Below are positions 34,963 through 47,999 of a stretch of DNA of 64,000 nt, in pieces; position 1 is the first letter of the stretch; every line of letters begins with the position of its first letter. The notes beneath the pieces are model-generated. The model had not been told where the DNA came from. It was given only the letters and a program-made list of their open reading frames with translations, and ran no database searches. Origin of the DNA: Trematomus loennbergii (lineage: Eukaryota > Chordata > Actinopteri > Perciformes > Nototheniidae). A program made the position numbers and the translations under genes. The stretch covers positions 18,639,934 to 18,703,933 of the forward strand of contig JAAOOA010000033.1 of the NCBI GenBank assembly GCA_012861695.1, read 5' to 3'.

Positions 34963-37462
34963 AAATATATATGTACTTGTTATATATATTAACTGTCAAG
35001 GCAACCTGAATCTAAATCAGTCAGTTACAGAAAAAAAAGTTTAATTGTCACTTTTCTATTTTTATACATGACAAACCATGTGTCCTATTCCAACGCACTG
35101 ACAATCTAAAACAAAAATACGCCAATATCACAATTGTTGAAGACAGACAGAATCCTCCTGCTATGCCATTATAAAAAATAACATTTCTATATTACACGGC
35201 AAAAACACTTTCCTAAAGGCAACAGGTACTTAAGGCTATACAACTAAACAACACCTCCTATGCTACAAAACAATATGCTAAATAAGTAGATGCCATTGCT
35301 TCTGTGAATGTATCATCTGTTCTTTTGCAGGATAAGTAGTTTTGTTCTGGTTCGTTTTTTTTTTTTTTTATGTGTGTTTCCATTCTCATGTACTAGAAAT
35401 GGTGGAACAAAGTCAAAATCCGTACTTGTTTGATTACAATATCTCTTTTGTGCTGTTTAGCCAACGTCTAACACTACAGCAGTCACGTTACATTTGCTAC
35501 CGTGTAACTGACTGGTAAGCCAATCTGCTTGTTGTCCTAACATAGCTTGCAGTGTACTGCTACATGTTGGTTCAATATTGTGCATACATAAAATGACAAG
35601 ATAATGTATTACATTTGTAGAAAATAAACAGACTATAATGGGACATACAATTCACTTTTCAAAGGGGATTTCCCAAAGCAACTCCCCTGTCTTCATGTAG
35701 CATCTTAGCTATTTGACACCACATCTTAAATGATACAACAGTCACAAACAACCAGCTTTTGTTCACTGTGAACAAAGGAATTCCAGGAAATGCTTTATCT
35801 TTTGGCTATTGCTTTTCTTTCTTTCATGCAAAACAAAGAGATGTTTTTTATCCTCTTGTTTACCACTCCACCAAGCCCCCCCCCCCACCCTCTAACAGTG
35901 AGAAGGGACGAGAAACTGTAATTATTGGGAGAACACCTTGCTCTGAGGGGGGAAGGTGTTTTTCACCTCAGAACTTAGTGTTTCCTTTCCCCCGCCTAAT
36001 GAAATCTATCCATCTTTCACTGCGTCCTTGTTTCTACCCACTCACAGGGCGCCCCACCCCCCTCCGCTAACACTCATGATGGTTTTTCTTTTGCTCTTCC
36101 ACGTCCGTTTGTTGCTCGAAACCATTAATCTCCATTAACACAGAGAGAGTATTAATAGTTTCTGAGGAGCAAATGAAAAGAGAGCACTGCTGGGGGTTTT
36201 AGGGGCAGATTACGTTGGTCAATGAATAGTTGATTTACATGTTGTCTCATTATTTTGTATGTGTGTTATGGTCCTTTTTATTCCTGCCTTGTTCTTATTA
36301 TTACTGTGTGAATACAAGCTGTTTGAATAAAGACCAATGTCCTGCATCATGTATCCATTCATTACATTTACTTCTGCAAAAGCAGTGTTTATTTGGAAAA
36401 AAACACTTAGCAAACCCTTTCTTTTCACAACGCCAACAAGGCTATTCATGAACTAGAATAGAGTTTGAAAGGCGGAGACCTCCACCAAGGTTCATTTACA
36501 TTCTCCACCAATGGTCGCATTTCCAAAGTTGAGCAGTCATTATTTTAACTTTGGTGTTTATTAGCTCATAATGTGGAAACAACATGAACACTTAAGAGAA
36601 TATATCATATATTTCATTGCTCAGAGGGTTTAAAAAACAAGTTGATATCAGTTTCAGAGTATTAAAGGAGTTGTTTTTTTGTATTTTCCATTAGATAATT
36701 CTGACACTATGAGTGCAGAACAAATGCTTACCATGTTAAGGAAAATTAAACCTTATTCTGGTATCCTCCAGATCCAGTCCAATCCAGAATGTATGTATTT
36801 GTATTCACTGACCCATGACTCAGCTATCAACTCCCATTCAATTGGGCCAGTATTCTTTGTGAAAAACAAAACCTCTCGGCTAAACTGGTGTAATGACGAA
36901 ATGTAACCTCATCAGATTTACATGAATGAATTAGAAACTAAACTAAAATTGGAAAGATAGATAAATGCAGTGACTTGGCCTCATATACAGGAATGAGAAA
37001 TTGGAATGTTGCAATTGATACATTCTGTGTATATGATTCTAGGTCTGTCAGAAGCACTAATATGCAGAATGCATGAAAGTATCAAATGAAACATTTGACC
37101 TTCCAAATGCTGTAATGTAGTCCTATTTATTTCCCTGAACACAATATATTAATTGTTATCTATATTACATTTAAAGGCGAGTCATCCATCAGTCAAAATG
37201 ATAATTTTTTGCTTATTTTCATATGTGAATTCTTAATTGAGTAATATGGAGCAAAACGGCGGCAGAGTAGTTTTAACTTTACACTGCATGGCGTTATCAA
37301 CATGCAGAGTTCAATAAAAACACTAAATAGAGTAAAAGTAACTCAGATTTGTTTTAAAACTCTATTTAGGTTGGGGCCAAATGTTACATTTATTTAAAAA
37401 CATTTGAGTACATTTTTTCTTCAATTTGAGTAAATGTACTCCATAGAATTAAATGTATATAG
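34963..37462. other. Unassigned stretch
   Basis: Mostly AT-rich. Near 36470 a GGCGGAGACCTCCACCAAGG word, common in teleost dispersed repeats, is present. A short inverted pair CTAAATAGAGT/ACTCTATTTAG lies at about 37323-37370. No genes seen. Confidence 0.35.
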
Positions 37463-37466
37463 CTTT

Positions 37467-37530
37467 GGATAGATGGATGGATGGAAGGGTGGGTGGATGG
37501 ATGGATAGATACTTTGTTGATCCCCATATG
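37467..37530 (-). mobile_element. LINE 3' tail with (GGAT)n
   Basis: GGATAGATGGATGG repeats followed by GATACTTTGTTGATCCCCAT form a reversed teleost LINE 3' terminus. No upstream LINE coding sequence is visible. Confidence 0.5.
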
Positions 37531-39149
37531 AATGTAACATCAATGTGAAAGATAGAAGTTGATAAATAATGTCAATTTGAATGCCAATCTTATTTCATAT
37601 CTGCAAACGTGGAATCACACACTGTAGCTCGAGGTAAGAATAAGAGTTTTCTACGATGACCTGCTCCGAAGCTGATGGATGAAGAGTTTTCGGTTTTCAC
37701 ATTCTCTATCAACTTCCACTCTCCTCTCTGTTTGCGTCACTCTGCTCCTACATCAATCTTCCCCTCTTTCTGCTCTCTTCTCTGTACTCTTCCCTTCTCT
37801 AACAGTCTATGGTCCAACATTGCTGCGGTTTCTGATCATAAAATGGGTTGCACTAAGGTGAACAATGCATCATTTCATTTGGACAGGTACTGGTTTCATG
37901 CATTTTCCCTGCCATCTGTTGAGAAAATAAAAGATCAACTCATATTAAAATGTCCATTAGCTCTAAATTGTGGGAGCTTTGACTTGAATATCAACACAAA
38001 AGGGTAAACAATGAGACGCAGTGAATGACGCACAGACAGAGAAAAAAAGAAAGTCACTGAATGCTTGAGGGAGAAGAAAACAGAGTCCTAGTGGGGCGAG
38101 ACAAATTATTCCTAAAGCCATGACGCACTAGATGGGCTGCAGTCCGAACACAAGGGCAGTAATTAGAGGAAGAAGCCTTCTCACAAGAATCACCCAACAT
38201 GATCCAATAAAAGCACCGATGGTGGAAAAAAATAAGAATGAATAGTAAATGAAAACTCAGAGCACGTTAAAGGCGCTAAATGTTTGTACTCGTTTGTAAA
38301 ACACAAACCGGCCTTTAATTCACTGTCCATTTTAATGGAGCCTGGACTTCATCTCTTTAAGTACATTAAGTCCACTGCACAGTCTTGAGCGTAATGCCTT
38401 TTATGGCTGCTCTTTCCAGCAATTTGTGTCTTGAGATTAATCTCCATTTATACGGCTTACTGCCAAAAGCTATGAGGTCTACTTGAGAGGCGGATTCAGT
38501 GGGCTATTAAACCACCATATTACAAGGATGTACATTTTTAGTGCTCACTTTTAAAGCAAGAGCTACGATATTTGCTGTTTCTCAAATAAAAGTTTCCTTA
38601 TCACAGAAAGTAGGAGGAAATAGAGATTGACCTCCAAAGAAGTAAACATCACCAACAGCTGTTTGAGCAAATGTCTCAAAATGGCACTAGTTTACGTTCA
38701 AGTGTTACAAACAGGACCTCCTCCCGTGTTATGTCCGGTTGGTAATAGATATTGTTTTCCTAATCCCATCCACATGTTTATTATTGTATCCATTACATTA
38801 AAAGTCCTAAATCCAGGCTCAGCTAACTTTTTATCTCTGATGTTAAAATACAGTAGATATTGTCTTCCATAGCCGATATCGTGTCATCATCGCATCGAGA
38901 TGTTGTGTTAGCAAGCATTACAGTGCATTTATTTTTTGAACTTTCCAAACTGTTGCTTTTACCCACTTAGTCATTGTATTCAGATACTAATGCTTGCCAA
39001 CACAATTCTCTTTGTGAAATGTTTTTAAGTAAAAGCATTGAATAGTGACTGTATAGACCATATATAAACAAAACCAATCCCAGTATCCTCAAAAAAGTAA
39101 GCGAACAAAGAAAACAACCATTCACCTGATTAACATCAAATATATCACC
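37531..39149. other. Unassigned stretch
   Basis: No gene or repeat is supported. 38300-38520 contains several homeodomain-type ATTAA/TTAAT words in unique-looking DNA, a possible enhancer, but this is speculation. Confidence 0.3.
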
Positions 39150-39795
39150 AGAGGTGGGAGAAGTACTTAAGTAAAAGTAGAAATACTCCAGTGTGTGGGG
39201 GAAACTTCTGAAGCAATTGGAGTCAGGACTCAGAGAGCCACGAGGAGAGCTGGAGCTTTGATGGCAAACACTGACTGCTTATTTGGAGCTTCGGCCGGAG
39301 AATTCACGAGACAGGTGGTGCGTCACGAGTTGACACAGCGGTTGCCAAACCAATTCTGAAGAACTCTTTCTGTAGCTCGAGGTTTTAACTAGTTCGGAGT
39401 GTAATAATCAACATTCTTTATCAGTGAGACTAAACAATTATGGACCCTGAATCTAACTAGAGCTCTCGTCCATAGAAAAGAATGTGCGCCAGGGAACCTA
39501 CGTCCCTGAACAGTAAACTACCTCATGGCAGCTTGTGCTCTGTCATAGACTGGCAACAACAATGCGCCCAAGCTGCCTCTCCTTAAGAGAGATAGCAGCA
39601 ATACCCAAGGCCGTAGAACTATGCCATGGGAAAGGAGACAGTGAGAAGAGAAAAGGATGAACTGGGTAGAAGGTTGAATACCTAAGCAAATTATTCCCTA
39701 ACACAGTGTGGAAATACTTTGTTAAAAGTAAAAGCCTTGGATGGAAAATCTTACTTGATTAAAACTCCAAAAGTCATCATGTCCCATGATAGAAT
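39150..39795 (+). repeat. Dispersed repeat family B, copy split by an LTR-like insertion
   Basis: AGAGGTGGGAGAAGTACTTA and AAGTAGAAATACT on the left continue as GAAATACTTTGTTAAAAGTA and AAAATCTTACTTGATTAAAA on the right, after the 510-bp insertion at 39196-39705. Confidence 0.65.
39196..39705. mobile_element. Probable solo LTR (TG...CA, TSD GTGTG)
   Basis: The 510-bp insertion begins TGGGGGAAAC and ends CCCTAACACA. It is flanked by an exact 5-bp duplication, GTGTG, at 39191-39195 and 39706-39710. TG/CA ends, the 5-bp duplication, no coding capacity and this length are the signature of a solo LTR left by recombination of a retrovirus-like (for example Gypsy) element. It has no internal region, gag or pol. 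Confidence 0.7.
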
Positions 39796-39912
39796 CGTAT
39801 ATTTTCAATAACTGGATTATTATTATCTATTTATAATTGTGTTCATCACAGCTGGTAAAGGTGGATCTAATGTAATTACTTGATATACTGCTGCTGGATG
39901 TCTTATATTTCC

Positions 39913-40250
39913 TATATGAGCGATCTACTGCAGCCCTCCATCAGCAGCAGGTCTCTGAGCTCCTGTGATCAGGGTTTGTTGGTTGTTGTTGTTTTTTGCT
40001 CCGGGCTCAAAGCAAAAGGAGACTGTGCTTTTGAGATTGTGATTGAGCTTCTGAACTTTGAAACTCTCTCCGATTGGATTTAGGATCTGTTGACATTGGA
40101 GACACGTAAGAAAGCAGCTCAAAACCTATTTTTTTAGTGTTGCTTTTGCCAACTATTGAAGTATCTTTTATTAGGTTAGGTTATTTGTATTCCATGTTTT
40201 GTTTTTTCTGCTTTTAACATGCTTTTGTTTGTTTGTTGGGAACTATTAGC
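39913..40250 (+). mobile_element. LINE-2-type retrotransposon C-terminal fragment
   Basis: Translations in neighbouring frames give SSCDQGLLVVVVF, then LKAKGDCAFEI, then QLKTYFFSVAFANY followed by a stop. This is the order and wording of the C-terminus of teleost L2/CR1-clade reverse transcriptases. At least one frameshift separates the blocks, so it is an inactive remnant. Confidence 0.65.
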
Positions 40251-40464
40251 ATTCCCCTCTTGCAATCTTTATATGATACGTGACGCTTATGTGATGCTCA
40301 CCGTAAAATGAAATCTTGAAAAGATAAAAGAACATATAAGAGTACATAGGACTGACGCATCAGCAGTATACACAGATAATTCAAGTGTCAATGAGAGAGT
40401 GTCAGGGGACCCACACCCACGCTTTGGTCTCATCTGATAAGCCGACATAAATATCCACTTAGTT

Positions 40465-40484
40465 TGTGTGAGTGTGTGTGTGTA

Positions 40485-40537
<53 letters not shown>
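40465..40537 (+). repeat. (GT)n microsatellite
   Basis: A GT run with a central TACACGT interruption, about 200 bp after the LINE-2 remnant. Confidence 0.95.
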
Positions 40538-40539
<2 letters not shown>

Positions 40540-42112
40540 ACAAGGGGACATCTGCACTCTGTATGCACTCACCACATCCACGTGTGTCTGTGTGAGGGAG
40601 CAGCATCTGTGGGGATATTTTTTGCGGATCAAATGGCGGGAGTAAAGGGTATCATATTCATATTTTAATTGCAGGCAGTGTTTGGGATTCTGTTGAGAGA
40701 CGGGCTTAATATGTGGTGACAGATGAGGGTTAGGGGTAAACAAGGCTGTCCTCCATGGGAATTGAGAGGACAGAGTTGGTGGATTAAACTGCAGTTTTGG
40801 CTCAAAGGCACCTAGCCTGTGGCGGCATTGGATGCAAATCCGAGGGCTGATTACCGGAGGGAACAAGTATTAGACACCATACACTAGTTCCCTGCATGAA
40901 CTCAAAAGCCTGATGTCACATTTCAGCCTAACAAATCTATAATATGTGATTATCTTCAAATCCTAATGAAAGTAAGAGTTGTAGCATCCTGCCTGTGATG
41001 CTATCCACACAGCACAGGTGTTAATTGAGCTGCTTTTTAAACAATTTAGAACATGGCGCTGGGTCAGGGACTTGGTCTGCTGCCTCCCAGCATGAAGGGG
41101 CTGCTTCCTCTGAGGTGAAAATGTGACTACGACCGTGTTAATCTGTGTTAGCCTTTTGAAAGCCTGCCAACCTGCCCAGTGCATGCTGGGATAAGCTCTT
41201 ACCCTTTGTGAGGTAGGGCATGCCACTGTCTCGTTTTAAACTAATTTTTTTACATTACATTTAAAAACTGCACATGAATTTGAAAACAGTTAATGACTAG
41301 AGTAGGGCCAGTGTAAAGATATTCAAAACAGGTTTGGTATTCCACTAAACATTGGATTATACCGGTTAATTTTACCACTTATTTCTCTTAGCACTCTTTT
41401 GTACTACAATATTTACACGTTTCATGTGTGTTTTAATGTAATGATCCTAGATGGTGGCACAGACCATGGATGTAAAAAGAGAACTGGATACAACGTTAGT
41501 GACGGGTTTCACCTGTTTCTACGAATGTTACTCAGTGGCGCATGAAGCCAAAATGGTTCAGCATTGAGTGCAAAATGACCTGGATATTCCGTGAATTTCC
41601 TGCATCCATTGGATCAATAGAGAATGCGCACTTGCGATTTCCATAAACCCAACTCCTGGATGCTAACAGACGGGATCGGCTGGTCTCAGCTAAATGAAAT
41701 GAGGAAGAAAGCCTTTCATCATTAAAAGAATAATTTCCATTCAAGTGTTCATACTTGGGCTTGAATAAACTAAAACAGAAATCAATCTGGATGTATATTT
41801 TTCAATGTATTTCAATGGGAAAAAGTATTATTGAGCCCAATCTTTCACGTGACTGAAGTAATTCCATCTTTTGGCCACTATGAAGATTTTCTTGGACGTG
41901 CACTTCCTGGGAGATTGACACAAAAGTAGTAGCCCGGTTGTTACGTTTTTGTTTTTTTACGTAACCCTGCCAAGTCACCCTAAAAACACATACACTTTTT
42001 ACTAAACAAACACGTGTACACCCCCCCCCAACACATGTTCTTTCGATGAAATGTGATCTTTATTTTAAAACAATCACACAATAATGTTATTTACTTTATA
42101 ATGTTACTTATT
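40540..42112. other. Unassigned stretch
   Basis: No supported features. Confidence 0.35.
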
Positions 42113-42120
42113 ACTATAGC

Positions 42121-43459
42121 CAGTGGCGTAACTATCAACGGTGCAGCCGGTGCAACGCACCAGGGCCCATGCATATATATTTTTTTAATTCTTTTTTTTG
42201 GGGGCCCCAATGGCATTGACCAGTTCACGCAGTCTTCAAAGTAACCAAGCAACCTAAATTAATTTGTAATTTGTCTGTCCAATGACCTTGCTCCCTTTCA
42301 TGCAGGGCCGTTTTTTTCTGGGGGGCGCTGCGCTGGTAGCTCTGGGAGGGGAAAACATTTTTGACCGTTGGCGCTCATCCTAATTTTCGGCCTTGATGTA
42401 ACAACATTCATAATTAAGTAAAGGTAACACCCTTTTCACACCGGTTACACTTTTCATTTGCCCTGTACGATGGGCGCTGTAAGTGATGAAAGTGGGGGAT
42501 GTTGGCTTATCTGGCGCCCGCAGCTCACAGCCAAAGTGCGATTGAGCATGGGAGCGAGGTACCGGCGCTGTTGTTATTAGTATCTGGTGCTAGCTGCGCT
42601 AACGGATATAAGAAGAAGATGTTTCTACAACAAAGGTGGAGGGGACCTCTCTCCTGACAGACTGAGAGGCTCAGTGAGGTTAAGGACTCTGAGTGTTTAG
42701 ATAGTTCACTTTAGTCTAAGTTATCTCAGTGGGTCTCAAACGTTTTCATCACAATTTATGTAAACACATATTTCCAAGGCACACCTTTATAATTATTGGG
42801 ATAAACAGGTTTGAAATCATTCTAATGTATACTATAGGACAGTAACCAAAAATATCGTTTAAAACTGGAGATATTAAAAAATGCATTACTAAATGAATGT
42901 TAACTAGGTAAAATAAGATATGAATGAACAACAAAATAAAATAAGTTACATTTATTTGTTATTGGCTATGGTAGGTTATTGGTTATGTTCACATACTTAT
43001 TTGATTATTAAAATGTAAACCGATCTTTTTCATATGGGTGTTTAGAGTTGTACCCCTAGATCTAGTCTCTAGTAAGTGTGTGCTCAATGTGCACCAGATT
43101 GAAGCATTTTACCAGCTAAAATCTCGCCTACGGCATCAAATTGGCTAGAACCGGCCCTGCTTTCATATCATGTGATACCTTGCGTGACGAGCGAACCGTT
43201 TAATCAACCTGTACTGTACTGTAGCTGCAGCAGCAAGTTCGGCAGCATTATAAAAAATGTAATAGCTTGCATTTATAATGTACAGCAAACCAAAGCACAA
43301 GAGCGGCTCAAAAGAGAAAGGACAAGAGAGAGTGTATGTCCGTGCCGTGCGTGTGTGAGCGCATCAGCGTGCGCTTATGTTTGGGGCGATGGCGAAAATA
43401 TTGTTTGGGGGGCAAACAATATTTGCACCGGGGCCAATCAAAACCTTGTTACGCCACTG
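42121..43459. mobile_element. Non-autonomous hAT element (TSD ACTATAGC), outer
   Basis: The ends CAGTGGCGTAAC and GTTACGCCACTG are exact inverses. The 8-bp duplication ACTATAGC is exact (42113-42120 and 43460-43467). Total length is 1339 bp, of which 857 bp is a second hAT element inserted inside it. Confidence 0.92.
42303..43159. mobile_element. Non-autonomous hAT element nested in the outer hAT (TSD CTTTCATG/A)
   Basis: It starts CAGGGCCG and ends CGGCCCTG, with duplications CTTTCATG (42295-42302) and CTTTCATA (43160-43167), seven of eight identical. Near its right end, 43030-43106 resembles 56334-56405 inside the hAT at 55979. Confidence 0.85.
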
Positions 43460-43670
43460 ACTATAGCAATACAAGTTGGATATAGCGCTGAGATTCTGTT
43501 GGCACAGGTTGCCTCTGTAGGCTTCTTTTTAATTTGCCAGAATATTTGCATAAAATCTAACTGGTCTAAGCTTGTACACCGAACCGTACCCAACTCTATC
43601 AATGACTTGTTTAATAAAAATGACTGTGGCTGCTCTTCCATGGCCTTACCTTGGCTCCTCTGCAGACTCA

Positions 43671-43918
<248 letters not shown>

Positions 43919-44879
43919 TTGTGCCCTACTGTGTACCATAATGCACCTAAAGCCGGATTTAAAGTTGGCATATGTGAGATAAACAGACTGCTCTGACCAG
44001 TACATTACATTTCCCCCACACTAAACCCGTGCAGAGAAATTCTCAGTGCATGGATGGTGAGCAGCTGAAAGAAATTGCAAACTAAATAAAAACATGGCAC
44101 TTATTTTCTGATCAAAAATATTTCTAACTCATCACAAAACCAGGCAGGCCTACTGTAAGACCCACAAGAAAGCCCTTAGCGACACAATCAAACATAAATA
44201 TAAAGTTCTCCCTGAGATTTGTCACTTGGTTGCAGGGGAAATTTACTTTGCTGATTTGTAGCGGCAATTATTAAGTTTCATCGTGCATATCATTTAAACT
44301 GTGTCAACTTGTGTGCGCGTGTGACAGTGCATGTGGCGTTTCTTCATATCACAGCAGGTAATGAATAATCATATGCCAGCTTGTGTCTCCAGTATCTCTT
44401 GTGTCTGTGTGTTTTTCATGCAAAGGGAGTGTTAGATTGTCCAAAGCACGACAGCAAAATCAATACAACCAACCTGGAAGACAGAAAACGGGAGATGGAT
44501 TGCGTCTAGAACGGCCATGATCACATCTTGTCAAGGGAAAGACGTAATCTGGCAACAAACTGCTGTTCACTTCGAATTTATGACTGCTGTTATATCCTGT
44601 TACAACTCCAGTGTTGTCCACATGGACTCTTGCAATATACACTGTCATGGAAACATGGATAACAATGTCTTCCTCTTGCCCTGAGCATGGCCTTGTCATA
44701 ACAACCCTTTTTTTCTCTCTGAAAAACAAACATAGGAGCTTGTGGCTCACTGGGCCATATGCAGGGCATGGCCTGTGGTAAGTTGATGATAACAATGATC
44801 TGCATGGTATGCTCATAATAGCAAAAGCAAGCCCCCAGCAAGAGTCTTGAGTGCAATATCCATTAATCCACTGCAGTTT

Positions 44880-45060
44880 CCCACTGGTTCAAAGGCTGTC
44901 TTGCAGCGGAGCTCTATAACATCAAAGAGTCTTCTCTCATGAAGGGTAGCAGTGAAATGTGGAACTCTCAGCTCAGCTATCTGACACGCTGCAGAGGAGT
45001 CTTTGGGATTCACCAAGAGATGCAATTAAGACTGGTTTGATTGGAATGACCTCTACATTG
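44880..45060 (+). mobile_element. Possible decayed LINE-2 C-terminal fragment
   Basis: One frame reads SSEMWNSQLSYLTRCRGVF and another AEESLGFTKRCN. Together they resemble the WNSLP..., then ...FK..LK, of L2-type C-termini. The resemblance is weak. Confidence 0.25.
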
Positions 45061-46820
45061 AGGACCTGCTAAAAGTCAGGAGAAACTGATAGCTAGCTGC
45101 TTCTGCTTCTTGTGCTCTCATGATATCACCCGTCCTTTAAAGGCTCTTCTGTTTGGGATTATTTACTGTTTGATGTTTTAGCTATGTAGCCATCATGGTT
45201 GCAACCAAGACAAAGGAATGTCATATTTATAAACCCATATGACAGTTGGAAGTGCATATTTTTCTCAGGCCATTTTGGTTTTTCAAATTAAACTTTATTT
45301 TACAATTGTATATTAACAATAGTATACTGTCATAAGTGGGAGGATTTTCTCCATTCTTTATTCCCATTTGAAATGTTTCCAATGATGAAATTGGCAATGT
45401 TAATCAGCAGAGAGATATGGCATTCTCTAAGATAATGTTATAACCCAATACCTTTCTGATTTCCACCAGTGTTCCTGAGAAATTGTGTTGTGTACATTGA
45501 TCTTCAGCAGCCATGAAGCAGAGCTGCAATGGCATATTTGGGTAAAACACTGCTACATAATTATTAAATATCATGGTTATTTAGACACCTGATAACTTGG
45601 TTGTTGTGGACCTTAATTAATAAATTGTTTGCATCCGTTCTTCCAGATGATTATCTTGTTTTTCAAAGGTCGGCCACGCCCATTTTCCTCTTTGTTTTAT
45701 CTCTTCCTGTCATTGCCTCACCTTTATTGCTCTCCACATCTGTAAAGGTCATCATGGAAATTCCTCATCATTCAATCTGTTAACAGCTCTCTGTCGAACC
45801 ATAATCTTGCATTGGCCGTCTCCCTGTGAACACATTATGTCTCCGACTGTAATCCAACTAAAAATGCACATTGCGCTAAGCCTCACAACCGCTAATGCTT
45901 TTAAATAAATCTCTAAATATATATTTAATGAAAGGAGAGAATTAAAGCATATTACAGGACGTGTGGTTACTGTGTTTGGAAAACAGTGTCAATAAACTGA
46001 CTCCTTTTTAAGGGAACACATATATATACTGTTAAAAAAACACTTAGCTCTGCAAATTGTCATCACTTACATATTTTTATAGTGCACATAACATCAGTTT
46101 ATTGTCTACATATCCATATACTTACAGCAAAACCCCCCTTAACTGTACATTTCACAACTTCAATAATACATTGCATATATATTCTAATATAAACATTTTA
46201 CATATTTATTTATTGTTGTTAGGTATGTGTAATTTACTTTAAATTCTTATGTTTATATTTAGGCTTTCACGTTGGCGTTACTGCTCACGATGTATTTGTA
46301 AAACTTTAGTAAAAAATAAAAACTATAATTAAGACAAATGAATCACATCACCGAGTTTGACCCCAACTTCCTCCTGCAATTCCAGCTTGAATGTTTACCA
46401 TGAATTTAATGGCTAATAAGTAAGCTAATAGATTGGCACATTCTACACATCAACAAATGGCAACTGTACTCGCTTTAGGTGTTAAAAACGGAGAAAAGGG
46501 CGTTTTGCTGAAGCATGCGCCAGTTTCTTAAAGTTGAACAGGAGTGGAAGATAGCAGACAAGGTGACCACTGTTGGAGCAGATGGTGCTACCAGCAAGAC
46601 CACTACCATACAAGGATAAGCCCTGTGTAGCACACATTATACAGAGGGGAATAACAGCGGCTCTCTGTGACAGTGGCTTTGTCAATCATAGGTAAGCGTA
46701 TGTTTATACAAATAATTCAGAAATGAAGTCATAATGAAGTAAAAAACGTTCTTACAAACCTTATTTTACCAGCTTGTCATTCATTTTGATATTACATCAC
46801 GACACGTATATTTGTTTAAC
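45061..46820. other. Unassigned AT-rich stretch
   Basis: No supported features. Confidence 0.35.
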
Positions 46821-46825
46821 TGTCA

Positions 46826-46885
46826 CAAACCCAATTTCCCCCTGATATGAATAAAGTATTATGACTCTGATTCTGATTTACTCTG
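46826..46885 (+). mobile_element. LINE 3' tail remnant
   Basis: CCCAATTTCCCCCTGATATG, then AATAAAGTATTATG and CTGATTCTGAT, is the usual end of a teleost LINE (AATTTCCC...AATAAAGTATTTCTGATTCTGA). Confidence 0.5.
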
Positions 46886-47148
46886 CTGAACAGAATTTCC
46901 TTTTAATTATTTTAATCAGATTTTTTTCACATGTATATAGTTTCCTTGTTCCTTCCTGTAACTTGCACCATTATGTCTCTTTTCTCTTTTAATTTCTTAA
47001 GAATACTGTATGTTATATGAAGATGGTCATTGTGAACCAATACACTTGTAACTGTTGTGCTAATGGGAATTAAGCCTTTTAATCTTTTTATCTTGAATCT
47101 TTATCATTGAAGATTAATCAATGTCATTGACCCCGGGGTGGGAAGATT

Positions 47149-47345
47149 AGGAAAACAGTGCTTGCCCCTCTTGCATTACAACCACTGAGGTGCCCTTGAG
47201 GAAGGCTCTTACCCCCCTAGTAGATTCAATAATGCTGCTCATGGTCCGGCAGATCTTACTGGTTCTACTGGGCAGCCTCCAGGCATGTTTGACTGTGAGA
47301 GTGTGTTCCTGAAAAAGACAACGCTACTCTCAGTGAAACTACCCT
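47149..47345 (+). repeat. Possible SINE-like dispersed repeat
   Basis: The words GAGGTGCCCTTGAGGAAGGC and TCTTACCCCCCTAG resemble a motif shared by many teleost SINE-like repeats (CCTTGAGCAAGGC...TTAACCCC). The boundaries are unclear. Confidence 0.3.
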
Positions 47346-47999
47346 GGGCATATAAATGTTAAAACTAAATAAAAACATACCCGCTTTCACCTTCCCTCTG
47401 ACTCAACACTAGAGACATCAAAAGCAGCACTAGAAATAATTACATGAGTATGAGAGGCTTTAAGTGGATTTGTTCAGTGGCTGCTGTGACCACCTGATAT
47501 GTGACAGATGAGAAAAACAGCTGGAAATAGACTTTAGTGACCATAATCAGAACGCCATGCCAACAGTATCAATGACATAGATTGGCTGTACACCTTGTAC
47601 AGAAGTGGAAACAGAACCCCACAGAAAGATAACACTGCCACAGAGGGTGCAATAATAATATGTGAGAAATAAGTGCCATCAGGTTATGACAAATGTATCT
47701 GAAGTCATTGTTGACAGGGAAATCACACAGAGATGCCTTACCTGCAGAAGCAATGTTTTCCACTGCCACTGTCCGTCCAGCCTGTGCCCCTTTCTAGCAT
47801 TGCATTGCATTCTCCTGGCGTCATTTAGTCTACAGAGGAGTAGAACAAATAGGCATTTATCATATGAGTCATTTTGCATTTTTGGGCCTTTGCTTTGGTA
47901 ACAAAGGCTTAGAAACACTCAGGTTTGACAAACAAGGTTTAAGAAGTAGAAAAGCAGCAAAGCAAGTACAACTTCAGAAAGCTACACCCATAGGGTCTC

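Noticed and set aside
37675..38007. 110-codon open frame
   Set aside because: Serine/leucine-rich translation of CT-rich DNA with no family resemblance.
40459..40866. 135-codon - strand frame
   Set aside because: Half is HTHT from the microsatellite and the rest is not protein-like.
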